Of a DNA stretch of 57,960 nt, positions 46,577-54,754 are shown piece by piece. The stretch is taken from positions 1-57,960 of the forward strand of contig CAIPYV010000079.1 in the NCBI GenBank assembly GCA_903869365.1. Direction: 5' to 3'. The DNA comes from an uncultured Chlorobiaceae bacterium (GTDB taxonomy: Bacteria > Bacteroidota > Chlorobiia > Chlorobiales > Chlorobiaceae). Under the pieces are notes generated by a model. The model saw nothing but the letters and a program-made list of their open reading frames with translations. It made no database searches and was not told the origin of the DNA. The number at the start of each line of letters is the position of its first letter. Positions within the stretch are counted from its first letter, which is position 1. The position numbers were made by a program, and so were the translations under genes.

Positions 46577-49111
46577 TTAAAAATCAAAATCACTGGTAAA
46601 TGACCTCCGCACAGAGTAGCGGATTGACTTGTATTCGCTGAAGTGTGAGGTGCCCTGGTATTTTTCATCAAGTCTCAAAATAACCTCCTGACCATTCACC
46701 TCATCGGCTTTGCTGGTCAGTACGAATCGAACCTGCCGCTCACGATCCCGAGCATTGTCGGAGGTGACATCAAAAACAAGGGTATGGGAATCGGAAATCA
46801 GATCTCCGGCAAGGGTATACATGCCGGCAAGAAGAGTCCTTGCCTGAACTTTTTCGGTAACCGGCTGCGATTGATAAAGCACAACAGCCAACTGGCCTGA
46901 TGTGATAACAGAACTGGTTCCACGAATAATATCCACATCAACGGCAGAGATGTCACTCTGGCGCTTTTTGTTAATCCTGACAATCGGAATCACTACTTCC
47001 TGCAATGACGCGCCACCGTGCACAAAACGACTGCCAGATCCTTTGAGGCGCAGACGGTTGATCGATTTCGGAATCAGCACCTCCATCTCTCCAGACAATC
47101 CAAGCTGTAAGGAGCTAAACTTCCGCAGGCTTGAACTCTCTTTGAGTCCTTTGCCAAGCACAAATCGGCGGTCACGAAAGAGCATCTGCTCTCCATCAGC
47201 TTCATTTCCCGCAAAATCGCTCTCGTCAAGCACACGATTCTGGTAGATAAATCCATGATCAGCCGTAACCAGCAAGTTATTGGCGTTGGCTCCGGTAAGC
47301 TTTTTGACAAGCTTGACAAGATCCTGCAAGGTATCCTCAACAGCCTCGAACACCCTCTCTTCCGATTCACGCTTATCACCGGTTATATCAATGCGATTAT
47401 GGTAAACATACATCACATCATGATCGCGGATCAATGTGCGACACTCATCACCTTTGAGCGCCATAACCTCTTCAGCCTTTACGGCAGCCCCCTTCCAGGA
47501 AGCTGTCCGGTTGAGAATCCTGGAGCGATTGGCCGTGCCTTGAGAGTTAATCCCGTCGACCAGGACTGCTCCTGTATCATTATCGGCAAACGCGAGTACC
47601 CTGTTCGGGAGCAGCGCAGCCATGCCAAGCTGTGTATAGCTCGGTAGCATTGCAAGAGCAGGCTCTATAGTCGCATCAAATCGGTCTTCCTGCCGAATAA
47701 GGGTAAGTAATTCATCACCGATTTCGTAGCGCAATGCATCGGAAATAATGACACAGACCTTATTGTTCTTTACAAGAAATGGATGAATATAACGTTCGAA
47801 AACACCTCTCTGTGGCGGCACAGGAGAGGCCTCCCATGTATCAGCTTCATCCACAAAAACCTGCCACCGGTCGTTCAATTTCAGGAGGTAGTTGTTGGAG
47901 TAAAGATTTTCAATTTTATCAACCAGTTCCGCCATCAGCGAAGCCTGCCCGGACATGCTGAAATGGTAAATGAATTTGCGATAGCATTGATCGAGCCGAA
48001 ACCAGAAGCGGCTGTAGAGTTGCACACCATCAGCCATAGAACTCATCTCCAGCCTTGCCTCTTCGATTGCATGCATGAAAAGCGCGGCATACTCCACCGT
48101 CTCGTAATGGTGCTGAAACTCATTGTACCAGTGACCTTGACGGCGCTGGCGTATCCATTGTGCTATCTCATGGCTGAACACAGTCTGAGTAACAAGCGCC
48201 TTAACCAGTTCACTGATAATTTTCTTGTCAATCATCCGAAAATAATCGAGTTCCATCAGTTGACGAAAATCCAGCTTTTCCAGTTGTTGTTCCATGCGCA
48301 GGATCTCCGCACACTCTTCAGAGAGCGCCCCGAAACACCCCTCAAATTGACGGCTGTCTTTCCAACGCTTCAGAAATACCAGCGCATCACCGGAAAGCGC
48401 CCCCTTTCCACCAATTCCCATGGCAAAGCCGAACTTGAATAGCTCGATAACGAAATCCTTCATGCCAGGCTCGGATGATTCGTAGCCGTAACTCCGCTTC
48501 ATAAGCTCCCAGAAATATCCATCCAGGCGACATCGCTCAATCAGACGAAATTTATCACCTTCCTGAAATTCAAGGCCCAATTGCTTTTTTCTCGAAGCGT
48601 TACCCGCCAACTCGTCCAGCAGGTGTTCCGCCACAATATCCAGCCGAGCTTCAGAACCGGCGCAAACGCCAAGCATCTTCAATCGGATTATTCCTGGCGT
48701 GTCGTCCCCCTTGAGCAATTGTCTGAGGCTCTCAATTCGCTTGGCAGACTTGTAGAATTCAGGATGATCTTTAACCACATCCTGAAACTCATGGCCAAGC
48801 TCAAGCTCCGAGAGCCATAAACCTACCTGATCAGCGCGGAAATCACCATAGGCAAGCTCGACATCGAGCAGCCAGTTATCCAGCTTTTCAGGCTGAGCCC
48901 CTTCGCGATAGAGCAGGAACTTCTGGTCAGGTTGCACACGCAGAATGCGATACTTCACGCCAAACTCGTTGTTGGCAAGTTCAATCTTTTCAACACCCTC
49001 AAGCTGCAAACCATCGAATGCGTCTCGCAACTCCTTCTTTACGTCATTCCAGAAAACAATGCGATGACGATCGAACAGCCGACTTAGCGCCTGGGTGATG
49101 CGTTCACTCAT
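46577..49111 (-). CDS. pglZ: BREX type 1 PglZ phosphatase-fold protein (type A)
   Basis: The protein is 844 residues. The N-terminal ~400 residues are helical (ALSRLFDRHRIVFWNDVKKE at the start). The alkaline-phosphatase-like PglZ domain follows, with VCVIISDALRYEIGDELL (~452), and a metal-site block LLVTADHGFIYQNRVL (~616), ending in HGGASLQEVVIPIVRI. PglZ is essential for BREX defence and methylation. It starts 180 bp after the BrxU-like gene, and that gap holds an 11-bp inverted repeat. brxL follows directly. All expected parts appear intact. Confidence 0.93.
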   Translation of the reverse strand: MSERITQALSRLFDRHRIVFWNDVKKELRDAFDGLQLEGVEKIELANNEFGVKYRILRVQPDQKFLLYREGAQPEKLDNWLLDVELAYGDFRADQVGLWLSELELGHEFQDVVKDHPEFYKSAKRIESLRQLLKGDDTPGIIRLKMLGVCAGSEARLDIVAEHLLDELAGNASRKKQLGLEFQEGDKFRLIERCRLDGYFWELMKRSYGYESSEPGMKDFVIELFKFGFAMGIGGKGALSGDALVFLKRWKDSRQFEGCFGALSEECAEILRMEQQLEKLDFRQLMELDYFRMIDKKIISELVKALVTQTVFSHEIAQWIRQRRQGHWYNEFQHHYETVEYAALFMHAIEEARLEMSSMADGVQLYSRFWFRLDQCYRKFIYHFSMSGQASLMAELVDKIENLYSNNYLLKLNDRWQVFVDEADTWEASPVPPQRGVFERYIHPFLVKNNKVCVIISDALRYEIGDELLTLIRQEDRFDATIEPALAMLPSYTQLGMAALLPNRVLAFADNDTGAVLVDGINSQGTANRSRILNRTASWKGAAVKAEEVMALKGDECRTLIRDHDVMYVYHNRIDITGDKRESEERVFEAVEDTLQDLVKLVKKLTGANANNLLVTADHGFIYQNRVLDESDFAGNEADGEQMLFRDRRFVLGKGLKESSSLRKFSSLQLGLSGEMEVLIPKSINRLRLKGSGSRFVHGGASLQEVVIPIVRINKKRQSDISAVDVDIIRGTSSVITSGQLAVVLYQSQPVTEKVQARTLLAGMYTLAGDLISDSHTLVFDVTSDNARDRERQVRFVLTSKADEVNGQEVILRLDEKYQGTSHFSEYKSIRYSVRRSFTSDFDF

Positions 49112-49223
49112 TACAAAAAACTTTCATGAGAAAAATTGACAGCAAAAATTCTTTGAGTATTCACAACAACATACCTTGCCGCACAAACCCTGTTTTGTGT
49201 ATTACAGAAAAGCCACAAAATGA

Positions 49224-49259
49224 CTTGTGTATCGTAAAACTGAATCCACGATACACAAG
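49224..49259. promoter_or_regulatory. Perfect 11-bp inverted repeat upstream of pglZ
   Basis: CTTGTGTATCG (49224-49234) and CGATACACAAG (49249-49259) are exact reverse complements across 14 bases. A half-similar word TTTTGTGTATT lies nearby at 49193-49203. It is in the only sizeable gap (180 bp) inside the island, 113 bases upstream of pglZ. It could be an operator for an internal pglZ-brxL promoter or a transcript hairpin after the BrxU-like gene; there is no T-run. Confidence 0.55.
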
Positions 49260-49291
49260 ACTTTTCAGAGTCAGTGATCTTGAAAATAAGC

Positions 49292-51004
49292 CTAATCAAT
49301 CTTCCATATACCGGACGCAACAGTCGCTAACTGCTTTTGCCGAGCTTCGATTTTCTGTTCATCCCAAATGTCATAGTGCTCTGCAACCGCATTTGTTATC
49401 TGAAAAGCACTCTGCTGATAAACCAGCCGCTTGGCTGCGTAATCTCCATTACCCAACGCTCTGTTTCGATTGGTTTCAAGAGGTGTCATATTGCCAAGAC
49501 GATAAATAAGACGATCCTGTTTGGCCTCTTCCATGTAAGACCACATTTCAGATGGATGTTCCGGGAGGATGTGCTCGATATTGTACGTAGCACTTTCAAA
49601 ATCGAAATCCTGACCAGATTGCTGGCGCTCAATTTCAAAAAGGATATACCGCACCACTTTTTTGTTGCGACTATTTGTGGTACAAAGTTCCTTCTCACTG
49701 AATGCCACTTTAAACTGTATGTCATCGGGATACACCTCCCGCAATGCACTAATAATCTCCGTAAAGCGCGAATAGATGCCTCCCGATACTTTCAAAGCGA
49801 TGTCATTATACAATCGTTCCTGCTCATGTGCCTGAAAGTTACATATAACGTTATAGCGAAATGACACGACCGCCACTGCTTTCATCAAGCGAGTAAAGGC
49901 AGCTCTGTCATGCTCATAGAACCTTGCATGGCAGGCCATCAGCATAGCCAGTGGCTGCCGAACATTGAACATCAGCAACTGTTTAAGGCAAAGTTTTTCT
50001 TCACTGTTCCACGCAGCATCCTGAGGATCACGGAGAGCCGCATAAATGGCTGCTGATTGATCGAGATCTCGAAGCAAATCAAATGCAGCTTCACGGTCAC
50101 TGATTCGTTTTCGGATGGTCTTGAAGAGGTCAGACTTCCTTACCAGCTTGTTACGGCTGTTCCAAAATATCCGGAGAAATTCAGGAAAACTTTCACTTCC
50201 CAACAAACCTACAATTCGCTCCCAACGATCTTCCAGAGCCTTCAATTCCGTTTCATGTGTGTCATGAGTACTGATAATCGAAAAGAGATAATTTTTCAGC
50301 AGGTCAGTTGCTGAAAGACGAACACCTCTGGCATTGAGCGTCTCAAAGACTTTAAATGCATTCAATTCGTCTGTCACCGTAATAACCGTGAAAAACAGCT
50401 TATCGACCAACCCGTCAAGGAAAACGGTCAGCTCCTTTCCGCTTGCTTCGTTCATCCCAAAGCGGGTTTTAATGTGCTCTTTAAACCAGTTGAAAGATTT
50501 TCGAAGTTGATGTTCTGATGCGTTCAGTCCTCTTTGCGGCAGTGTTTCAAGCGTCACCAGATAGGTCTGGTAAAAGCGGTTATTATGGCGATTCAACTCC
50601 AACTTGGAGCGCGATACCAGACTTACAGGGTCAAGATAGCCGATGTAACTGCTTTGAAGCTGTTCTTTACGCTTGATGTTATTGTCGGAATCAAATCCGG
50701 CAGCAGCCATCTCCTGGAGATGCTTCAATCCAGAAAGGATCATAACACTTATTGTCGTAAGCCGCTGTTGACCATCAATGATATCAAACCGCTTGTTATC
50801 GGATGACTGCAATACCAGATAACCCATGTAGTGAGCCAATTCACCGTCCTCTTCGAACAATCCGTGGATGTCTTGCCAAAAATCATCCCACTCTTCTTCC
50901 GTCCATGAATAGTCACGTTGAAAAGGAGGAACATGGTAGCTCAAGCCGTTACCGAGCAATTGACGGAAAGTAGAATTGGTTGTATTAAAATTCATTATTG
51001 CCAT
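49292..51004 (-). CDS. brxU: DUF262-DUF1524 protein (GmrSD/BrxU-like type IV restriction)
   Basis: The protein is 570 residues. The N-terminal DUF262 (GmrS, ParB-like nucleotidase fold) has YHVPPFQRDYSWTEEEWDDF and FDIIDGQQRLTTISV (DGQQR at 77-81). The C-terminal DUF1524 (GmrD, His-Me nuclease) has YNIEHILPEHP (~474) and YRLGNMTPLETNRNRALGN. GmrSD enzymes cut DNA with modified cytosines. In the E. fergusonii pEFER island the similar BrxU also lies between pglX and pglZ. Its SD (GAGGAG) and the stop before it come from a leftover copy of the pglX 3' end. The name brxU is by position and domain, not proven function. Confidence 0.82.
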   Translation of the reverse strand: MAIMNFNTTNSTFRQLLGNGLSYHVPPFQRDYSWTEEEWDDFWQDIHGLFEEDGELAHYMGYLVLQSSDNKRFDIIDGQQRLTTISVMILSGLKHLQEMAAAGFDSDNNIKRKEQLQSSYIGYLDPVSLVSRSKLELNRHNNRFYQTYLVTLETLPQRGLNASEHQLRKSFNWFKEHIKTRFGMNEASGKELTVFLDGLVDKLFFTVITVTDELNAFKVFETLNARGVRLSATDLLKNYLFSIISTHDTHETELKALEDRWERIVGLLGSESFPEFLRIFWNSRNKLVRKSDLFKTIRKRISDREAAFDLLRDLDQSAAIYAALRDPQDAAWNSEEKLCLKQLLMFNVRQPLAMLMACHARFYEHDRAAFTRLMKAVAVVSFRYNVICNFQAHEQERLYNDIALKVSGGIYSRFTEIISALREVYPDDIQFKVAFSEKELCTTNSRNKKVVRYILFEIERQQSGQDFDFESATYNIEHILPEHPSEMWSYMEEAKQDRLIYRLGNMTPLETNRNRALGNGDYAAKRLVYQQSAFQITNAVAEHYDIWDEQKIEARQKQLATVASGIWKID

Positions 51005-51006
51005 TT

Positions 51007-51076
51007 TTCACTCCTCTTTTGCTTCAAGGCAGGGAATTTTCCGCAGAGCCGGGCCGAATTTCTGATAGTTCACTTT
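51007..51076. repeat. Orphan copy of the pglX 3' end (recombination scar)
   Basis: This 70-bp stretch between ptuB and brxU matches the 3' end of pglX at 52984-53053 without gaps, 60 of 70 bases identical. On the minus strand it would encode KVNYQKFGPALRKIPCLE plus AKEE and a stop, against KVNYQKFGPALRKIPGLD plus TKEE in pglX. In both copies GAGGAGTGA is followed by three bases and an ATG, so the scar supplies the ribosome-binding site of brxU. It begins 7 bases after the ptuB stop. Confidence 0.88.
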
Positions 51077-51083
51077 CAACGAG

Positions 51084-51707
51084 TCAGTCTCCAAAAAGAT
51101 AGCGGATAGTTGTCCAGAACTCTCCGTACATACCGCGACTATCCAGTTGAAGATATCCCGAAACAAAACGAGTCGCTTCATCCTGACTCAACGATTCATC
51201 CAAAAAGGGTTCAATAGCACTCTTTCTCAAGCTCCGGAGTTTTGGAATATCAAGACCAAGCCTGAATACTGTTTCGGTTGCAGCTCTATCAGCCGATTGA
51301 GCAGAACTGATGTATCCGTCTCCGGTAAAAGCAAACCTCTTCTCACTTCCTGAATCAAATGGAGATACCAACAATTGCTCATCAAACCAGTCATCTTTAC
51401 GATTGCCACAATGGCGCGGATCTCCTTTTGTCAATCTCTGCTGGCAGGAGCAAAGCATATTGGTAAAATCCAGCGGGTCTGTTGATTTATTCTCCTGAGG
51501 CCTGAAATGCTCAATATGAGAGTCGTTATCAGTTAACCTGCGTTCACAATAACAACAAATATGCCCTTGTTCAGTCATCAGCGCCTGTTTAACAGCGATC
51601 TTAACATCTCCACTCAGCTTGTCATAAGTGGGCGTCCACTCTTCATTCTTGAGAGCTTTCCACTTGGTAAAATCCTCTGGTTCATTCTGTTTGACGATGT
51701 ACTTCAT
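51084..51707 (-). CDS. ptuB: PtuB-type HNH endonuclease (Septu)
   Basis: This 207-residue protein of the TIGR02646/PtuB kind has ICCYCERRLTDNDSHIEHFRP with the first zinc Cys pair (51-54) and the catalytic His of the HNH (64-67), and then LDFTNMLCSCQQ and PRHCGNRKDDWF for the second metal pair. PtuB nucleases act with PtuA ATPases in Septu and in retron Eco7-type defence. No reverse transcriptase is nearby, so plain Septu is the fit. Its start overlaps the ptuA stop by 4 bases (ATGA). Confidence 0.88.
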   Translation of the reverse strand: MKYIVKQNEPEDFTKWKALKNEEWTPTYDKLSGDVKIAVKQALMTEQGHICCYCERRLTDNDSHIEHFRPQENKSTDPLDFTNMLCSCQQRLTKGDPRHCGNRKDDWFDEQLLVSPFDSGSEKRFAFTGDGYISSAQSADRAATETVFRLGLDIPKLRSLRKSAIEPFLDESLSQDEATRFVSGYLQLDSRGMYGEFWTTIRYLFGD

Positions 51708-52981
51708 TTACCGATAATCTCCTTACGCCTGATGAGAATTTCGGCTTTCATCAGTTCAGGATCTTCGCCAATTTCCTCTTTCATTACGGCAATTGACCGA
51801 CGGGCTTCTTCTATGTGGTTTTGATCAATGGAAGAATAAATATCATGAAGTTTTACACTGACTTCATCTGGTCGGGTCGTCTCAAGTCCCATCAAGTCCT
51901 CGAGAATCCTCTCTACACTCTTTCCATAAGACTCTGTTGGTTGTTCAGCAACCATGCCTGAATCGGTTTGCTTGAGAAGAAAAAGACTCTCCGGCTGCAC
52001 TTGAGTAATTACATGCGGAGAATGAGTGGAAATGATAAACTGAGCATTCGGAAACACCTCAAGAAGCTTTGGAATAATCATCCGTTGCCATTTCGGATGA
52101 AGGTGCAGGTCAATTTCATCAATCAGTATAACTCCTTCTCCCTCCAGCGGATTTTCTCGCGCAGGGTTGGCAATTGACATTCGTCGGGCAAGATCTCCAA
52201 CCAAAGCCATCAGGCACTTTTCGCCATCGGAAAGCTGGTTAACTGTCAGAGGTTTACCATTTTTTTCTACTTCCATGCGAAGTGGGTTCCGGCGAACCGT
52301 GAGGTTGGTAAAATCAGGCATAAAGAGCATCAAAGCAGCACGAACTGCTTCAAGTTGCAAATCAGGAAACTGGAATCCTTCGGGCTTTATGAGTAGTTCA
52401 GCATATTTTCTGTTTTCGTTTTCAAGATCTTCGCGCTCCCTGAACCATTCAAAAAAAGCCCGAAAATTGGCGCCACCCGTTAACGAATCACTGTAAGCTG
52501 AAAGAAGATCAAAACTGTGCCGTTCTTTTATGCGAAGAGGAATATCGAGAACTGCCCGGTTAACAGGATAATAGGCAAACAGTGGCAGATTTGTCAAGCC
52601 ATTGCTTTCCGAAATCTTTGCCTGTATTTGTTGTGCTATATAAGTTGTCGAAATCAGAATCGAAGCAACATCCCTCTTGCTATACCCTTTGCGAGTTTTT
52701 GCCAAAGTCCAGCGTAAAGGGTGGCCGTTGAAATTAAAAGTCATATCAAGGCGAGCTGACGCTTCACCATTAAAAATATCTGGATTCTGAATAGGGCGAC
52801 CTGAAGAACTTTCATACTTGATACGATTAACAAGCCATGAAAGCATTATAGCTGTAGCATCCAAAATGCTCGATTTCCCTGAGCCATTCGCCCCGAAAAA
52901 CACATTTAATCGACTATGTAAATCCAGCGGCAGCAACTTAGCTCCACGAAAACAGGTCATTACCAGTTTATCAATCTGCAT
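51704..52981 (-). CDS. ptuA: PtuA-type AAA ATPase (Septu)
   Basis: This 425-residue SMC-like ATPase has LNVFFGANGSGKSSILDAT as Walker A (30-38), LSDGEKCLMALVGDLARR as signature and GVILIDEIDLHLHPKWQ as Walker B (~282), with FIISTHSPHVITQV for the switch His. With ptuB downstream it forms a PtuAB pair. It starts 3 bases after the pglX stop using GAGGAG within the pglX end as ribosome-binding site, so it is read as part of the BREX operon. Length is at the short end for PtuA. Confidence 0.88.
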   Translation of the reverse strand: MQIDKLVMTCFRGAKLLPLDLHSRLNVFFGANGSGKSSILDATAIMLSWLVNRIKYESSSGRPIQNPDIFNGEASARLDMTFNFNGHPLRWTLAKTRKGYSKRDVASILISTTYIAQQIQAKISESNGLTNLPLFAYYPVNRAVLDIPLRIKERHSFDLLSAYSDSLTGGANFRAFFEWFREREDLENENRKYAELLIKPEGFQFPDLQLEAVRAALMLFMPDFTNLTVRRNPLRMEVEKNGKPLTVNQLSDGEKCLMALVGDLARRMSIANPARENPLEGEGVILIDEIDLHLHPKWQRMIIPKLLEVFPNAQFIISTHSPHVITQVQPESLFLLKQTDSGMVAEQPTESYGKSVERILEDLMGLETTRPDEVSVKLHDIYSSIDQNHIEEARRSIAVMKEEIGEDPELMKAEILIRRKEIIGK

Positions 52982-52983
52982 GG

Positions 52984-53053
52984 TTCACTCCTCTTTGGTA
53001 TCAAGGCCGGGAATCTTCCTGAGTGCCGGGCCGAATTTTTGATAGTTGACTTT
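52984..53053. repeat. pglX 3' end, partner of the scar at 51007-51076
   Basis: The functional 3' end of the pglX C-half, 60 of 70 bases identical to the orphan copy downstream of ptuB. The two copies bracket the ptuAB cassette as direct repeats 1,977 bp apart. Divergence of 10 bases argues that they came from two different pglX alleles rather than from a fresh duplication. Confidence 0.85.
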
Positions 53054-54754
53054 TACACCATCGTCGAGGTCTATTTCAAGCTGTTCAGTGGCAAGCGGAT
53101 AAAGGATTTCGCGTTCGTAACTGTCGAGCTCTTCGATCATTTTCCTGAGGCTCTCAATCTCTTTTAGAGCCTTGGTTTTTTCTCCCGCTGATGCGCTGGC
53201 GCTGATGCTTACCGCTTCGAGATGGTTCTTCTCTGTGGTTAGCTTTATGCGAAACTCGCGCAGGTAGTTGAGTACAACGCTCACTGTATCAGAACGGTAA
53301 CGGTGCATATAGATGAGCGCATTGAAACTGCCCTTGGGGCTGCTGAAAAGCCAGTAAATAGGGCGCTTCTTATATCGACGCACATGATCGCTGTAAAAAT
53401 CCTTCAGGAAATACTTGCGGATATCCTTACCAAGCGCAACCTCGATAAACTTCAGATTCTCCTCATAATGCTCCTCGCCAAAGGTGATGCGCAGGAACTT
53501 GCGGAACCGCTCGGAGATGTCGTCAGTGAACCAGTCTCCGTCGAGGATGGGGATGACGTTGTCAGCATCAGGAGGAAAGACGGAATCAGTTGGCAGTGGG
53601 CAGTTGGCAGTTGGCAGGTTTTGGTAGGTCCTGAGATTTTTCCAATAGTCCTCGATAGTTTCGCCTTGATTGGCAAGGATCAATCCGGGTTTATCGAGCG
53701 AGTAACGTCCAAACATGCAACCAACAGCGTAGGAGATAAACTCCTTCATGGTATCAGCCAGCAGCAGCACTTCAAGCTCATCGGCGTTTTTGCTGTTGCT
53801 GTAACGATAGTGCGGGTTGCAGGTCAGAGTAATTTCATTCAGTGGCACTTCAGGCGTGAGTTCATCCTGCAAACCATAAGCATCGATGAAAATGCGATTG
53901 TTCTCTTCTTCGAGGCGCAACATCTGTATCGTCATCTCCTGCCAATGGACCCGGAGGTCATGATAAGTAGCTTTCAGCGTTGGACAGCGATAATCAGATT
54001 GCAAAAGCGGTAAGCTGGTGAATTCCCAAGAAGTCTCGTATGAGTCCCAGTCTTCTTCGCTTAGAATTATACAACTTTTACCGTTTTCGTTTATTGTTGT
54101 ACATTCTAGTATTTTAGAAGATATTGGAGTTTTAGCAATGTCGCCGATGTTAAAATTAAGCGTTGGACATAGAAACGACAAAATTGATGCCGAAACTATT
54201 GAATTAAAAAATGAAATTAAGTTTATTAGCTTATCATTATTCTCAGCAAATGCCATTGGCCCTTTTCCCTCAAACATTGCCCGGTCGTCTGAATATCTCA
54301 TTGCAAATTTTCCAGATGAGATATCATTCCAAGTCATACCTTCTTTAAAATAAAAGGATGGATTTCGAATTACTGAGTTATCGAATTTTTTTATTTCTTC
54401 ACCATCGTTTTTCCAGTTAATAACAATTTCTTTATTGCCATTCCATTTCCGAAAATCTCCACCTTTATTCACAGGGTACCATTTGATACCATCAATACAA
54501 TCTTTCAAAGCCGCTTTTCCTAATTCTACTTCGAACCAATTTCTCAGATACTTGTCATTGTCAGCAGTCGTTATTCCTTTGCGAGGTTGAGCAATATCGT
54601 TCAATGAGCTACTTTCAATAAAGGAATTTCTTATGCGATCGCTTACCCAATACGCAATCGGACTACCGGGAATTTTCTTGAAATCGGGAGCTGAAGCTCG
54701 GAAGAAAAAGCAATCTGGCTTTTCTTTTGAAAGTATGTGCTCTTCGTTATTCAT
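52985..54754 (-). CDS. pglX: PglX C-terminal half (target-recognition part), separate gene
   Basis: This 589-residue protein begins with ~20 non-family residues and then FFFRASAPDFKKIPGSPIAYW, the PglX block that in one-piece PglX follows the methyltransferase domain. IAQPRKGITTADNDKYLRNW and later EVPLNEITLTCNPHYRYSN are also PglX-like, ending with a coiled helix pair. No SAM or NPPY motif is here. The strong AGGAGG before ATG 54754 lies inside the end of the AlbA_2 gene, which it overlaps by 4 bases. Residues ~1-235 (54,050-54,754) are AT-rich, and a heptamer array at 53587-53616 adds a Pro/Thr/Asn/Cys linker. Confidence 0.82.
   Translation of the reverse strand: MNNEEHILSKEKPDCFFFRASAPDFKKIPGSPIAYWVSDRIRNSFIESSSLNDIAQPRKGITTADNDKYLRNWFEVELGKAALKDCIDGIKWYPVNKGGDFRKWNGNKEIVINWKNDGEEIKKFDNSVIRNPSFYFKEGMTWNDISSGKFAMRYSDDRAMFEGKGPMAFAENNDKLINLISFFNSIVSASILSFLCPTLNFNIGDIAKTPISSKILECTTINENGKSCIILSEEDWDSYETSWEFTSLPLLQSDYRCPTLKATYHDLRVHWQEMTIQMLRLEEENNRIFIDAYGLQDELTPEVPLNEITLTCNPHYRYSNSKNADELEVLLLADTMKEFISYAVGCMFGRYSLDKPGLILANQGETIEDYWKNLRTYQNLPTANCPLPTDSVFPPDADNVIPILDGDWFTDDISERFRKFLRITFGEEHYEENLKFIEVALGKDIRKYFLKDFYSDHVRRYKKRPIYWLFSSPKGSFNALIYMHRYRSDTVSVVLNYLREFRIKLTTEKNHLEAVSISASASAGEKTKALKEIESLRKMIEELDSYEREILYPLATEQLEIDLDDGVKVNYQKFGPALRKIPGLDTKEE
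53587..53616. repeat. Heptanucleotide array (CAGTTGG type) inside pglX C-half
   Basis: Four 7-base units in register, CAGTTGG, CAGTGGG, CAGTTGG, CAGTTGG, then CA. On the minus strand it encodes the linker LPTANCPLPTDS. The unit differs from the AGTGCTG arrays elsewhere in the window but the 7-base design is the same. Confidence 0.8.

Noticed and set aside
47783-48442. 219-codon open frame antisense to pglZ
   Set aside because: PglZ is a strong match on the minus strand, and the antisense frame shows no domain or start signal.
49111-49320. Small minus-strand open frame (69 codons) in the brxU-pglZ gap
   Set aside because: It overlaps the brxU 3' end, has no ribosome-binding site or recognisable domain, and covers the inverted repeat. 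More likely non-coding.
51084-52981. A retron (Eco7-type), because PtuAB-like genes accompany some retrons
   Set aside because: No reverse transcriptase gene or msr/msd-like RNA lies within the island in this window.
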